64,000 nt of DNA from Jiangella alkaliphila (lineage in GTDB: Bacteria > Actinomycetota > Actinomycetes > Jiangellales > Jiangellaceae). This document shows, piece by piece, positions 27,360-37,205 of the stretch. The stretch is from contig NZ_LT629791.1 in the NCBI RefSeq assembly GCF_900105925.1, positions 2,205,278 through 2,269,277 of the forward strand. Reading direction: 5' to 3'. The translations under genes were made by a program, and so were the position numbers. Each line of letters begins with the position of its first letter. Position 1 is the stretch's first letter. The notes beneath the pieces were generated by a model. The model did no database searches, was not told the origin of the DNA, and saw only the letters and a program-made list of their open reading frames with translations.

Positions 27360-28592
27360 TCAGGTGACGGCGGCGCGGGCGGCGTTCTCGGGGCGGCGGT
27401 GCTCGTCAGCGGCCAGGATGGCGGCCATGTGCTCGACCGCGTCGTACACGTCGGCGAAGCGGGTGTAGAGCGGCGCGACGCCGAACCGGGCGAGGTCGGG
27501 CTCGCGGAAGTCGCCGACGACGCGGCGGGCGATCAGCGCCTGCACGAACCCGTACGCCTCGGGCAGCCGCAGGCACAGCTGCGAGCCGCGGGCGGCGTGG
27601 TCGCGCGGCACCTCGGCCTCGACGCCGTAGGCGCTCAGCCGGTCGGCGGCGAGGGTGAGGAACAGGTCGGTGAGCGCCAGCGACTTGCGGCGCACCGCCG
27701 CGATGTCGACGCCGTCGAACGCGTCCAGCGCGGCGTCCAGCACCGCCGTCCCGATGACCGGCGTGGTGCCGCTGAGCAGCCGCCGCACGCCGTCGGCCGG
27801 CCGGTAGTCGCGCTCCAGCGCGAACGGCGCCGCGTGCCCGAACCAGCCGGTGATCGGCTGGTCGACGGTGTCCAGCCAGCGCGGCGCGACGTAGCCGAAC
27901 GCGGGCGCGCCGGGGCCGCCGTTGAGGTACTTGTAGCCGCAGCCTGCCGCGAGGTCGGCGCCCCAGCCGGCGAGGTCGACGGCGACGGCACCGGCCGAAT
28001 GGCACAGGTCCCACAGCACGACGGCGCCGGCGTCGTGCACCGCGCGGGTGACGGCGGCGCCGTCGTGCATGCGCCCGAGCCGGTAGTCGACGTGGCACAG
28101 CGAGACCACGGCGACGTCGTCGTCCAGCACCGCGCTCAGCGGTTCGTCGTCGGCGGACCACCACCGCACCGTCAGCCCGAGCAGCCGCGCGACGCCGTCG
28201 ATGACGTAGGAGTCGGTGGGGAAGTTGCCCGGCTCGGTGACGACGACCCGCCGGTCCGGCCGCAGCCGGGCGCCGGCCACCAGCAGCTTGAACAGCTGGA
28301 CGCTGGTGGAGTCGCCGACGGTGACGGTGCCGGGCTCGGCGCCGAGCAGCGGCTCCAGCTTCGCCCCGACCGTCGCCGGCAGGTCGTACCAGCCGTGCGT
28401 GTTCCACGACGTGATGAGGTCGTCGCGCCATTCGGCGCCGACCAGCCGGCCGACCCGCTCGGCCACGCCGCGCGGCAGCGGGCCGAGCGAGTTGCCGTCC
28501 AGATAGATCAGCCCGTCCGGCAGGTCGAACCGGTCGCGCAGGTGCGCCAGCGGGTCGTCGCGGTCCAGGGCCTCGGCGTCGGTGCGCTCCAT
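27360..28592 (-). CDS. kynU: Kynureninase
   Basis: A 410-residue PLP enzyme cleaving kynurenine to anthranilate and alanine. YLDGNSLGPLP is the N-terminal signature; WNTHGWYDLP, DSTSVQLFKLL, VSLCHVDYRLGRMHD and WDLCHSAGAVAVDL bind PLP and substrate; the Schiff-base Lys is in GCGYKYLNGGPGAPAF. No kynurenine dioxygenase or formamidase gene is next to it, so its role may be tryptophan breakdown with partners elsewhere or secondary metabolism. ATG at 28592. Confidence 0.93.
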   Translation of the reverse strand: MERTDAEALDRDDPLAHLRDRFDLPDGLIYLDGNSLGPLPRGVAERVGRLVGAEWRDDLITSWNTHGWYDLPATVGAKLEPLLGAEPGTVTVGDSTSVQLFKLLVAGARLRPDRRVVVTEPGNFPTDSYVIDGVARLLGLTVRWWSADDEPLSAVLDDDVAVVSLCHVDYRLGRMHDGAAVTRAVHDAGAVVLWDLCHSAGAVAVDLAGWGADLAAGCGYKYLNGGPGAPAFGYVAPRWLDTVDQPITGWFGHAAPFALERDYRPADGVRRLLSGTTPVIGTAVLDAALDAFDGVDIAAVRRKSLALTDLFLTLAADRLSAYGVEAEVPRDHAARGSQLCLRLPEAYGFVQALIARRVVGDFREPDLARFGVAPLYTRFADVYDAVEHMAAILAADEHRRPENAARAAVT

Positions 28593-28612
28593 GACCCGCA
28601 GCGTACGACGCC

Positions 28613-30115
28613 TCAGCCGGCCACCCGCGCGACCGCGCTGGCCAGCAGCCCGGTCGCGACGCCCGGCCAGTCGCCGCCGGACGGGTCGCCCATCGCGTTG
28701 AACGCGACCGCGACGACGAGGTTGCCGACGCGGGCGACCCCGAGGCCGGCGAACGAGGTCTCCGAGCCGGGGTTGTCCGCGGTCGGGACGCTCTCGACGG
28801 TCCACGCGACGGCGTCGTCGGCGCCCTCGACCTCGACGGCGACCGGCTCGCCCACCGTCTGCTCCCGGTCGGCGTCCACCTCGCCGCAGACGTCGGGCAG
28901 CGAGGTGTGCGCGGCGACCACCTGGAAGGCCGAGTCGGCGTCGGGCAGTTGCCCCACCCACTCGTAGAGGCTGGCGTCGAGGTCGTGGTTGTAGCCGAGA
29001 CCGGCGACGGTGACGGCGCCGAAGCCCATCGGGTCCTGCAGGCAGGGCGCCGACCCGAAGTCGACGTCCATCTCCGGCTGTCGGACGAAGCCGGTGGCCG
29101 TGCCGATCGCGGCGACGTCCGCCTCGGTGAGGAACGGGTCGTCGGCGAGCTCGAGCAGCTCCTCGGCCGGCGTCGTGGGCTCGTCGTCAGGCGCCTCTTC
29201 GGCCGGGCCGTCGCTCGGTTCACCGGTGGGGTCGCCGGTCGGGTCGCCCTCCGGCGCGTCGGCGGAGCTCTCGGGTTGGAGGTCGGCCCCGGCGAGGTCC
29301 TCGGTGCCGGGCTCGGCCACGCAGGTGGTGCCGAACAGCACGTCGCACAGCCGCGCCGCCGCCGCGGCCGGCACCGCGAGGTCCAGCTCGACGTCACCCA
29401 CCGTGTCGGCCGTGGTCTCGGTCTGGACGGTGACGCTGACGACGTCGCCGCTGCGCACGATCGCGACCACGGCGACGGTGGCCTGCTGGTCGGCCGGGTC
29501 CAGGTAGTAGCGGGTCAGCCAGCCCTCGTCGCCGACGCCGGTGAGCGCCAGGGTGTCGCTGACGTACGGCACGCCGTCGTCGGCGCTCTCTTCGTCCAGG
29601 CACGTGACGAGGGTGTCGGCCACGCCGGTGGCGCTGCCGCCGTCGGCGAACCGCACGAGATCCTGCCGGACCTCGCCCACCTCGGCGGCGAAGCCCACCT
29701 GGGCACGGTCGAGGATCGAGCTCATGGTGTCGATGGTCGCGGCCGGGTCGCAGGCGATCTCGGGGCCGGGCTCGGACGCGGCGGTCCACTCGATCCCGGT
29801 GTCGCCGGCGACGTCCGCGGGGGTGAACAGCGCGGCGTCCAGCTCGGGCGGCGTCGTCGTGGGCTCGGGGTTCAAGGTGGACAGGCTGGCCGGCGGCGCC
29901 GGCTCGGGCGTCGCCGTGAGGTCGGACGGGCCGACGGCGAATACGCCGCCCGCGACCACCGCGACCCCGGCCAGCACCCCGCCGGTGACCTGGTGGCGGG
30001 TCCGCTTCGCCGCCCGCCGGCGGGCCGCCGACGGTCCCGGCAGTGAGACGCCGTCGAGGTCGGCCGACAGCCCTGTGAGGCGGCGCCGCAGCTCGTCGTC
30101 CAGGGGATCCGTCAC
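28613..30115 (-). CDS. Membrane-anchored extracytoplasmic sensor-like protein (module 1)
   Basis: A 500-residue protein. A cytoplasmic N-terminus of about 40 residues with an Arg-rich ARRRAAKRTRHQVTGGVLAG precedes one membrane helix (VLAGVAVVAGGVFAVG). Outside, two sensor-like beta domains (about 90-270 and 315-500) with paired Cys are joined by an acidic Pro/Thr/Gly linker with DPTGDPTGEP repeats. It starts with GTG overlapping the sigma-factor stop (GTGA). The layout fits an anti-sigma factor or sensor for that sigma, although no zinc anti-sigma HxxxCxxC motif is visible. A paralogue lies at 30636. Confidence 0.75.
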   Translation of the reverse strand: MTDPLDDELRRRLTGLSADLDGVSLPGPSAARRRAAKRTRHQVTGGVLAGVAVVAGGVFAVGPSDLTATPEPAPPASLSTLNPEPTTTPPELDAALFTPADVAGDTGIEWTAASEPGPEIACDPAATIDTMSSILDRAQVGFAAEVGEVRQDLVRFADGGSATGVADTLVTCLDEESADDGVPYVSDTLALTGVGDEGWLTRYYLDPADQQATVAVVAIVRSGDVVSVTVQTETTADTVGDVELDLAVPAAAAARLCDVLFGTTCVAEPGTEDLAGADLQPESSADAPEGDPTGDPTGEPSDGPAEEAPDDEPTTPAEELLELADDPFLTEADVAAIGTATGFVRQPEMDVDFGSAPCLQDPMGFGAVTVAGLGYNHDLDASLYEWVGQLPDADSAFQVVAAHTSLPDVCGEVDADREQTVGEPVAVEVEGADDAVAWTVESVPTADNPGSETSFAGLGVARVGNLVVAVAFNAMGDPSGGDWPGVATGLLASAVARVAG

Positions 30116-30630
30116 GACGCCTCACCTCCCGCCGGGAGCCCCGCGGTGTCGCCGCTGTCGGTGAGCAGTTGTGCCAGCGCCGCCCGCCCCCGCGACAGGC
30201 GTGCCTTGATGGTCCCCGACGGTGTCCCGGTCTCGGCCGCGATGTCGTCGACGCTCATCCCGACCAGGTGGTGCAGCACGATCGCCTGCCGCTGGCTCTC
30301 CGGGATCTGCTTGAGCGCCGTGACCAGCGCGACGTGGTCCGGGTCCGGCGACGGCGAGTGGTCGGGCACACCGTGCTTGACCAGCGCGGTGACGCCGTTC
30401 TTCGCCTTGCGCCAGCGGCTGGCGGCGATGCGCCAGGCGACGGTGCGGATCCAGGCCTCCGGGCTGCTGGCCTGGCTGACGGTCTTCCAGCGCTGCCAGG
30501 CTCGGGCATACGCCTCCTGCGTGCACTCCTGCGCGTCGGCGAGGTTGCCGGTCATCGCGTACATCTGGTGCAGGACGCGGCGGTGGGTGGCGTTGTAGAA
30601 CTCGTCGAAGTCGTTGGTGTTCGCGGCCAT
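30112..30630 (-). CDS. SigE-family ECF RNA polymerase sigma factor (module 1)
   Basis: A 172-residue ECF sigma. Region 2 is DFDEFYNATHRRVLHQMYAM to SSPEAWIRTVAWRIAASRWRKAK, binding core polymerase and the -10; region 4 is ALKQIPESQRQAIVLHHLVG with the HTH DIAAETGTPSGTIKARLSRGRAAL for the -35. ATG at 30630 follows GGGGTGAGG. Translationally coupled to the membrane sensor at 28613. Its stimulus is unknown. Confidence 0.92.
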   Translation of the reverse strand: MAANTNDFDEFYNATHRRVLHQMYAMTGNLADAQECTQEAYARAWQRWKTVSQASSPEAWIRTVAWRIAASRWRKAKNGVTALVKHGVPDHSPSPDPDHVALVTALKQIPESQRQAIVLHHLVGMSVDDIAAETGTPSGTIKARLSRGRAALAQLLTDSGDTAGLPAGGEAS

Positions 30631-30635
30631 CGTCC

Positions 30636-32096
30636 TCACCCCCCGATCCGCTGCGCGGCGAGTTCCATCAGCCGCTGCATCTGCTCGGGCGAGAGGTCGA
30701 CCTGGTCGACGCCGTAGTAGACGACGGTGACGACGTTGCCGCTGACCGCGGCGCCGGAGAGGAACACCGACCCGAACTCGGCGTTCTCCGAGCGCCAGGT
30801 GGTGGCCTCGTAGCCGTCGGTGGAGACCGACCCGGTGTTCTCCATCACGTCGCCGGGCTGGGTGAACTGGTCGACCGCGGCCATCAGCTCCGCGTAGTGG
30901 GCGCGGGCGGCCTCGGCGTTGGGGAACGTGGCGCGTTCCTGGTTGATGTTCGGCCCGCCGGGTTCCAGGGGGTCGCTGTAGTAGCGCTGCTCCATGACCT
31001 CGGCGCCGTCGGCGAACGGGTCGCGGGTGAACGCGACGTAGCCGTAAGCGGCGGGTCCGCCCTCGTCGTTGCTGCTGAGGACGTCACTGCCCTGGCTGAG
31101 CGCTTCGAGCCCGGCCTCGGAGAGGTCGTCGGCGGTGAGCCACCCGTCGACGTCGCCGGCCGGCTCGGGGTAGAGCTGCTCGCGCTCCGGCTCCGACGGG
31201 CACTCGGTGTCAGCGACCGCGCACAGCCGGCTGGTCGCCTCGACCGCGTCGTTCGGCTGGGCCACGCCGTTGTAGTCCTGGCCCTCGCCGCCCCTGACGA
31301 CGATGTCGACGAAGCCGCCGGCGCGCGTGAGGCTCGCCTCGACGTAGGTCTGGGTGTCGGCGGTGGACGGCGGCCCCCGCCAGACCAGCAGGTACGTCTC
31401 GTCGCCGACGCCGCCGACCTGCCACTCCTGGATGAGGTTGTGGTCGTCGCCGTTCGCGCACGAGGTGATCTGGTCGCGCAGCTCCGCGAGCCGGGCCTCG
31501 GCGCCGGCTCCGGCCGGCTCGACGATGTGCTCGACGCGGTAGTAGGGCTCGACGGCGAACGCCGCCGCCGCGGCACCGTCACCAGCCACCGGCATGCACG
31601 GCAGCCAGCTGTCGCCCGCCGGGACCTCGACCCAGTCGGACGGGAACTCCTCGCCGCGGGTGAGGTACTCGAGGTCGATCAGCGCGCCCGGCGGAACGGC
31701 CAGCGAGCTCGTCCCGCCGCCGCCGTCATCGCCACCGGTGCCGCCGTCCTGGCCGTCGTCGCCGCCGGGGGTCTCGGTGCCGGTCGGGTCCGGGGTGGGC
31801 TCGACCGGCGTCGTGGTGGACGGGGTCGGCTCCGGCGTGGGGACGGCCGTCGGCGTGCCGGTCTCGCTCGGCGAGTCGACCGGCTCCGGCGACGCGATGA
31901 ACTCGGGCGGGCTGACCGCGAGCACGCCGAGCGCGACCGCCGTGACGCCCGCCAGTACGCCGCCGGTCACCTGGTGCCTGGTCCGCTGCGCGGCACGGCG
32001 CCGGGCGGCGGCCGGACCGGCGAGCGACATGCCCGCAAGGTCCGATTCGAGCGACGACAAGCGCCGGGAAAGGCTGTCGTCGTGGCTGTCAGACAC
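30636..32096 (-). CDS. Membrane-anchored extracytoplasmic sensor-like protein (module 2)
   Basis: A 486-residue paralogue of the protein at 28613. The juxtamembrane stretch ARRRAAQRTRHQVTGGVLAG and the single helix (VTAVALGVLAVSPP) are nearly identical, whereas the outside part is different: a long Pro/Thr/Gly linker with TPEPTPSTTTPVEPTPDPTG, then two beta-rich domains with Cys pairs. GTG at 32096 has GGAGG upstream and overlaps the stop of its sigma gene by 8 bases. It ends 5 bases before the start of the module-1 sigma gene, so both modules probably form one transcript. Confidence 0.75.
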   Translation of the reverse strand: MSDSHDDSLSRRLSSLESDLAGMSLAGPAAARRRAAQRTRHQVTGGVLAGVTAVALGVLAVSPPEFIASPEPVDSPSETGTPTAVPTPEPTPSTTTPVEPTPDPTGTETPGGDDGQDGGTGGDDGGGGTSSLAVPPGALIDLEYLTRGEEFPSDWVEVPAGDSWLPCMPVAGDGAAAAAFAVEPYYRVEHIVEPAGAGAEARLAELRDQITSCANGDDHNLIQEWQVGGVGDETYLLVWRGPPSTADTQTYVEASLTRAGGFVDIVVRGGEGQDYNGVAQPNDAVEATSRLCAVADTECPSEPEREQLYPEPAGDVDGWLTADDLSEAGLEALSQGSDVLSSNDEGGPAAYGYVAFTRDPFADGAEVMEQRYYSDPLEPGGPNINQERATFPNAEAARAHYAELMAAVDQFTQPGDVMENTGSVSTDGYEATTWRSENAEFGSVFLSGAAVSGNVVTVVYYGVDQVDLSPEQMQRLMELAAQRIGG

Positions 32097-32574
32097 GGTG
32101 GCCTCCGGTGAGAGCGGCGATGTCGCCGGGGAGAATACGAGCCAGGGTGGTGTGGGCCTTCGCAAGCCGGTTCTCGACGGTCGCGACGGACGTTCCGGTC
32201 TCGGCCGCGATGTCGGCGACGGCCGCACCGGCGAGATACCGGACGACGAACGCGTAACGCTGTCTTTCCGGCAGCCGCAGCAGCGCCGCGACGAGGTCCG
32301 CGGACTCGGCGCCGGGCGGCGCCGCGGGTTGCTTCGGGCCCCGCTTCACGCCCCGCCGCAACGGGCCGGACGCCAGCCGCCACGCGGTGCCGCGAACCCA
32401 CGCTTCCGGGCTGGTGGCAGCGGTGACGGCGGGCCAGTGGCGCCAGGCCCGCGCGTACGCCTCCTGGGTGCAGTCGCGGGCCCGGCCGAGGTCTCCGGTC
32501 AGCGCGTAGAGCTGATGCAACACGCGGCGGCTCGTGGCGTCGTAGAACGCGTCGAAGTCCGCGGGTTCGCGCAT
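32089..32574 (-). CDS. SigE-family ECF RNA polymerase sigma factor (module 2)
   Basis: A 161-residue ECF sigma, paralogous to the one at 30112: DFDAFYDATSRRVLHQLYALTGDLGRARDCTQEAYARAW is the same region-2 block, and VADIAAETGTSVATVENRLAKA is the region-4 HTH. The linker between regions is shorter and Pro/Lys-rich. I chose ATG at 32574, preceded by GGGAGG, over an upstream in-frame start at 32649. It is divergent from perM with 193 bp between. Confidence 0.92.
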   Translation of the reverse strand: MREPADFDAFYDATSRRVLHQLYALTGDLGRARDCTQEAYARAWRHWPAVTAATSPEAWVRGTAWRLASGPLRRGVKRGPKQPAAPPGAESADLVAALLRLPERQRYAFVVRYLAGAAVADIAAETGTSVATVENRLAKAHTTLARILPGDIAALTGGHRV

Positions 32575-32767
32575 GCCGAAAACCTCCCCTGTGCCTATCG
32601 TTCTCCGCTTACACCCAGGAGGACCCGTGAGTGCGCCCCACGGTTGCACGACTTATTCGGTGATCGGGCGCGTTTCCTCGTAATCCGCTCGCGGGAAAGG
32701 CAGTCGATCAGGGCATCCCCGGCGTGGTGCCGCGGTTTCCCGCGGCCTTTCCGGTGACCATGGAGAC

Positions 32768-34201
32768 GTGGCCGACCTGCTGACCCGACCGCTGCTCCGG
32801 CGCGACGAGCCGGCGTGGGGGTCGCGGGTCCCGTGGCTGGCGGCCATCGTGGCGACGGCGTGGGCGCTGCTGGCCGGGTTCGCGCTGTGCGTGCTGCCGG
32901 GGGTGGCGGTCTGGATCGCCGAGGGCGCGGTCGGGCCGCTGGGCGACCCGCTGCGGTTCGCCTCGCGCGTCTGGCTGACCGCGCATCATGCCGGTCTCGA
33001 GGTCGGCGAGGGGTCGTTCACGCTCGCCCCGCTCGGCCTCACCGTGTTGTTCGTGCTGCTGCTGCACCGGTCGGCCCGGTGGGCGGCGCACTCGGCCGGG
33101 GTGGCGACGACGCGCGGCGCGGCCGCCGTCGTCGTGCCGGTCGTGGTCACGTACGTCGTGGGCGCCGGGATCATCGCCGCGTCCACGGCCACCTCCGACG
33201 TCGCGGGCGACCCGTTCGAGGCGATGCTGTGGGCGGCGCTGTGGTCCGGCGCCGCCGCGACGACCGGGGTGGCGCACGAATCCGGACTGCTGGCCGACTG
33301 GTGGTGGCGGGTGCCACCTCTGATGCGCGCGGCACTGGCCGGCGCGGCCGCGGCGGTGGCGGGGCTGGTCGGAGTGGGCGCGACGCTGCTGGGGGTCAGC
33401 CTGCTCGCGCACACCGGCCGCATCGGGGACCTCGCCACCGCCCTGGACGCCGGCCCGCTCGGCGCGACGCTGCTCGTCGCCGGCTGCGCGCTGCTGGTGC
33501 CGAACCTGGTGGTGTGGTCCGCGGCGTTCGCGCTCGGACCCGGCTTCGCGGTCGGGACGGCGACCTCGGTGGCGCCCGACGGGGTCACGCTCGGCCTGCT
33601 GCCCGCCGTCCCGGTGTTCGGTGCGCTGCCGTCGGACCTGCCCGGCTCGGTGACGTGGCTCGTGGTCGCCGGGCCGGTCGTGGCCGGCGTGCTGGCCGGG
33701 CTGATCGTGCATCGGCGGCTCGGCTCGGTCCCGGTCCCAGCCGGTGCGGAGGTGGACGAGAGCGACGAGGAACCGGGCGGGGAGGACGTCGAAGGGGCGG
33801 ACGTCGAGGAGCAGCCGGTGGTGCCGCTGTGGCCGGCGGCCGGGGTGGCGGCCGGCGCCGCGGCGATCGCGGCGGTCGCGATGGCCGTGCTGGCGCTGCT
33901 GTCCGGCGGTTCGGTGGGCGCGGAGCGGCTGACGGCTCTGGGCCCGGTGCCGTGGGAGGTCGCCGCCGCGACGTTCGGCCTGGTCGCGGTGCCGGCGGTC
34001 GTGGTCGTCCTGGCGCTCCGGTTCCGCCGCCGCCCTGCTGCTCCGGTGGACGCCCCGGTGGACGCCCCGGTGGACGCCCCGGCAGACGATGCGGCGCATG
34101 CGGCGGACGTCGACCCGGCGGACCGGGCAGAAGACACAGCGGAGGGTGAGCCGATCTCCGTCAAAGAAGAGGAACCACCACCTCCGCCACCAGAACAATA
34201 G
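32768..34201 (+). CDS. DUF6350 / PerM-like integral membrane protein
   Basis: A 477-residue membrane protein with roughly ten hydrophobic segments (for example WLAAIVATAWALLAGFALCV, LTVLFVLLLHRSA, AAVVVPVVVTYVVGAGIIAA). Position directly upstream of purN-purH identifies it with the mycobacterial PerM (Rv0955) family, tied to cell division under stress. A cytoplasmic acidic insert lies at about 325-350 and the C-terminus is Asp/Pro-rich, with APVD repeated three times (DNA repeat GTGGACGCCCCG at about 34047-34082). GTG at 32768. Confidence 0.82.
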   Translation: MADLLTRPLLRRDEPAWGSRVPWLAAIVATAWALLAGFALCVLPGVAVWIAEGAVGPLGDPLRFASRVWLTAHHAGLEVGEGSFTLAPLGLTVLFVLLLHRSARWAAHSAGVATTRGAAAVVVPVVVTYVVGAGIIAASTATSDVAGDPFEAMLWAALWSGAAATTGVAHESGLLADWWWRVPPLMRAALAGAAAAVAGLVGVGATLLGVSLLAHTGRIGDLATALDAGPLGATLLVAGCALLVPNLVVWSAAFALGPGFAVGTATSVAPDGVTLGLLPAVPVFGALPSDLPGSVTWLVVAGPVVAGVLAGLIVHRRLGSVPVPAGAEVDESDEEPGGEDVEGADVEEQPVVPLWPAAGVAAGAAAIAAVAMAVLALLSGGSVGAERLTALGPVPWEVAAATFGLVAVPAVVVVLALRFRRRPAAPVDAPVDAPVDAPADDAAHAADVDPADRAEDTAEGEPISVKEEEPPPPPPEQ

Positions 34202-34220
34202 GTCCGGGTATTGTCGCCGG

Positions 34221-34826
34221 GTGACCTGCCGGATCGTGGTGCTGGTATCGGGTGCCGGCAGCAACCTCGCCGCTCTGCTCGATGCCTGCGCCGACCCGTC
34301 CTACGGTGCGTCGGTCGTGGCCGTCGGCGCCGACCGTGACGGCATCCGCGCGCTCGACCTCGCCGCCGAGGCCGGCGTGCCGACGTTCGTCGAGCGGGTG
34401 AAGGACCACCCCGAACGCGCCGGCTGGGACAGCGCGCTGGCCGAGCGGACCGCCGAGCACTCGCCTGACCTCGTCGTCTCGGCGGGGTTCCTGAAACTGG
34501 TCGGCCCGGCATTCCTGCGCCGCTTCGGCGACCGCTATCTCAACACCCACAACGCGCTGCTGCCGTCGTTCCCGGGCATCCACGGCCCCCGCGACGCGCT
34601 CGCGTACGGCGTCAAGGTCACCGGCGCCACGCTGTTCTTCGTCGACGAGGGCGTCGACACCGGCCCGATCGTCGCGCAGGTCGCCGTCCCGGTGCACGAC
34701 GACGACACCGAGGACACGCTGACCGAGCGGATCAAGGTCGCCGAGCGCGCCCAGCTGGTCGACTACATCGGGCGGCTGGCCCGCGAGGGCTGGACCATCA
34801 ACGAGAGAAAGGTCACCATCCCGTGA
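34221..34826 (+). CDS. purN: Phosphoribosylglycinamide formyltransferase
   Basis: A 201-residue enzyme of purine synthesis transferring formyl from 10-formyl-THF to [18 protein letters not shown] binds substrate phosphate, and the catalytic Asn108 and His110 lie in [17 protein letters not shown] with the Asp of [13 protein letters not shown] at 34221 gives the normal family length. It overlaps purH by four bases (GTGA). Confidence 0.95.
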   Translation: MTCRIVVLVSGAGSNLAALLDACADPSYGASVVAVGADRDGIRALDLAAEAGVPTFVERVKDHPERAGWDSALAERTAEHSPDLVVSAGFLKLVGPAFLRRFGDRYLNTHNALLPSFPGIHGPRDALAYGVKVTGATLFFVDEGVDTGPIVAQVAVPVHDDDTEDTLTERIKVAERAQLVDYIGRLAREGWTINERKVTIP

Positions 34827-36385
34827 GCGAGGCCCGTACGCCGATCCGGCGCGCGCTGATCAGCGTCTACGACAAGACGGGGCTGGAGGATCTCGCCCGC
34901 GGCCTGCACGCCGCCGGCGTCGCCATCGTCTCGACGGGGTCGACGGCGGCCCGCATCGCCGCCGCCGGGGTGCCGGTGACGGCGGTCGAGGAGCTCACCG
35001 GGTTCCCCGAGTGCCTCGACGGACGGGTCAAGACGCTGCACCCGAACGTGCACGCGGGCCTGCTCGCCGACGTCCGGCTGGAGAGCCACCGCGGGCAGCT
35101 CGAGGAACTCGGCATCGAGCCGTTCCAGCTGCTGGTGAGCAACCTGTACCCGTTCGCGCAGACGGTCGCGTCGGGCGCCGGGCCGGACGAGGTGATCGAG
35201 CAGATCGACATCGGCGGGCCGTCGATGGTCCGCGGCGCGGCGAAGAACCACGCGAACGTCGCCGTCGTCGTCGACCCCGCCCGCTACGGCGAGGTGCTGG
35301 CCGCCGTCGAGGCCGGCGGGTTCAAGCTGGGCGAGCGGCAGCGGCTGGCGCTACAGGCGTTCACCCACACGGCCACCTACGACGTGCACGTCGCGTCGTG
35401 GCTGGGCAGCGTCGTCGCGCCGCCGGCCGACGGCACCGTCTTCCCCGAGTGGGTCGGCGGCAGCTGGGATCGCAGCGCCGTCCTGCGCTATGGCGAGAAC
35501 CCCCACCAGGCCGCGGCGCTGTACCGCAGCGGCTTCGGCGCGCCCGGGCTGGCCGGCGCGGAGCAGCTGCACGGCAAGGAGATGTCGTACAACAACTACG
35601 TCGACGCCGACGCCGCGTGGCGCTCGGCGCACGACTTCGCCGAGCCGGCCGTCGCGATCATCAAGCACGCGAACCCGTGCGGCATCGCCGTCGGCGCCGA
35701 CATCGCCGACGCGCACCGCAAGGCCAACGCGACCGACCCGGTGTCGGCGTACGGCGGCGTCATCGCGGCGAACCGCCCGGTCACGGCCGAGGCGGCGGAG
35801 CTGATCTCGACGATCTTCACCGAGGTCGTCGTGGCGCCCGACTTCGAGCCGGGCGCGCTGGACCTGCTGACGCAGAAGAAGAACGTGCGGCTGCTGCGGG
35901 TCGCCGGCGCCGACGCCCGGCCGGTCGAGTCGCGGGCGATCTCCGGCGGCCTGCTCGTGCAGCAGGTCGATCGCGTCGACGCCGAGGGCGACGACCCCGC
36001 CACCTGGACGCTGGCCGCGGGCGACGCCGTCGACGAGGCGACGCTGGCCGACCTCGTGTTCGCGTGGCGGGCCGTGCGGTCGGTGAAGAGCAACGCGATC
36101 CTGCTGGCCAGCGGCGGCGCCGCGGTCGGCGTCGGCATGGGCCAGGTCAACCGCGTCGACTCCGCCCGGCTCGCGGTCACCCGCGCCGCCGAGCGCGCCG
36201 CAGGCTCCGTCGGCGCCTCCGACGCGTTCTTCCCGTTCCCCGACGGCCTGCAGGTGCTCGCCGAGGCCGGCGTCCGCGCCGTCGTCCAGCCGGGCGGCTC
36301 GGTGCGCGACGAGGAGGTCGTGGCCGCCGCCCGTGAGGCCGGCATCACGATGTACTTCACCGGTACGCGGCACTTCTTCCACTGA
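34823..36385 (+). CDS. purH: Bifunctional AICAR transformylase / IMP cyclohydrolase
   Basis: A 520-residue enzyme catalysing the last two steps to IMP. The N-terminal cyclohydrolase domain begins [20 protein letters not shown] and has the [12 protein letters not shown] motif; the transformylase domain includes [28 protein letters not shown] and [13 protein letters not shown], ending [11 protein letters not shown]. It is translationally coupled to purN. Usual full length. Confidence 0.96.
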   Translation: MSEARTPIRRALISVYDKTGLEDLARGLHAAGVAIVSTGSTAARIAAAGVPVTAVEELTGFPECLDGRVKTLHPNVHAGLLADVRLESHRGQLEELGIEPFQLLVSNLYPFAQTVASGAGPDEVIEQIDIGGPSMVRGAAKNHANVAVVVDPARYGEVLAAVEAGGFKLGERQRLALQAFTHTATYDVHVASWLGSVVAPPADGTVFPEWVGGSWDRSAVLRYGENPHQAAALYRSGFGAPGLAGAEQLHGKEMSYNNYVDADAAWRSAHDFAEPAVAIIKHANPCGIAVGADIADAHRKANATDPVSAYGGVIAANRPVTAEAAELISTIFTEVVVAPDFEPGALDLLTQKKNVRLLRVAGADARPVESRAISGGLLVQQVDRVDAEGDDPATWTLAAGDAVDEATLADLVFAWRAVRSVKSNAILLASGGAAVGVGMGQVNRVDSARLAVTRAAERAAGSVGASDAFFPFPDGLQVLAEAGVRAVVQPGGSVRDEEVVAAAREAGITMYFTGTRHFFH

Positions 36386-36443
36386 CGACCGCGGCCCGGT
36401 TCGTCGGGGGTCGCCGCGTCGGACGGGGGAGGCCACGTTGGCC

Positions 36444-36797
36444 GTCCCCCTGCTGCCCATGGTCTTAGCCGCGGACCCGCGCCTCAAGCGGACTGTGGGG
36501 CGCTTCGCGCCGGCGATGACCGCTTGACCCGCGGGTCTGCGGCCAAGTGCGGGCAGTTATCAGGGGGACGGGGGAGTCTGGCGACGGGCGTCCCGGTCTG
36601 GTGTCACGTCCGTGCTGTCAAGACCGAGTTACTGGTGCTCTGGCCGTAGTAACTCGGTCTTGACGGCGTCGGGAGGGAGTCTTCCTCGCTATGGCGGGGA
36701 AAACTCCCATCGGACGGGGCGACGGCACACATCCGAGCTGCGCCCGGTCTTTCCCCGTCCTCTGATAGCGGCCAAGAGAATGGGGCAGCAGGGGGAC
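36444..36797. repeat. Nested palindromic element, copy 2
   Basis: A 354-bp copy of the element at 16808. The outer arms are 36444-36471 (GTCCCCCTGCTGCCCATGGT...) and 36771-36797; inner arms GGCAGTTATCAGGGGGACGG (36552-36571) and its partner near 36752-36773 keep the same order. Inside, 36617-36633 and 36648-36664 form a 17-bp perfect hairpin differing in sequence from the copy-1 hairpin. It fills most of the 600-bp gap between purH and the DUF5302 gene; no coding frame is convincing there. Confidence 0.8.
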
Positions 36798-36988
36798 GGC
36801 GAACGCGGCAACCCCAGACGCACGTGAGCCCGGCGAGCCAGTTCGCCGAGCGACCCAGGTCGCCTGGCCTACCTATGGCGCCCGGCCCACGGAACGGGTC
36901 GACGAGCCTCATTTCGGGGGCGGAGGTGGCGGTGAGGGGCGCCGGAATCGGTGATGATCAGGGGAGTTGGCGAGGTAGGGTGACGACT

Positions 36989-37162
36989 ATGGCAGCCAAG
37001 AAGTCCGGCGGCAACGACGATCTCAAGGCCAAGATGCGTGAGGCCTTGGAGCGGAAGAAGACCGCCGACCACGAGCACCCGGACGACCAAGTGTCCGGCA
37101 CCGGACCCGCGCACGAGGACGCCGCGAAGACCCAGCGGATGTTCCGCCGCAAGAGCGGCTGA
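36989..37162 (+). CDS. DUF5302 family small protein
   Basis: A 57-residue, highly charged protein: [20 protein letters not shown], then a His/Asp-rich middle and the characteristic ending [10 protein letters not shown]. This pattern is that of DUF5302, small actinobacterial proteins of unknown function. ATG at 36989. An in-frame start further upstream would run into the intergenic repeat area and is rejected. It precedes folD by 43 bases. Confidence 0.82.
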   Translation: MAAKKSGGNDDLKAKMREALERKKTADHEHPDDQVSGTGPAHEDAAKTQRMFRRKSG

Positions 37163-37205
37163 GCACCGGTCGGCCGCCGGTTCGGACCATGCGAGAATCA
37201 GATAC

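Noticed and set aside
34047-34082. Three tandem GTGGACGCCCCG units
   Set aside because: Too short and too few for a CRISPR or satellite; they are in frame and encode an APVD repeat in the PerM-like tail.
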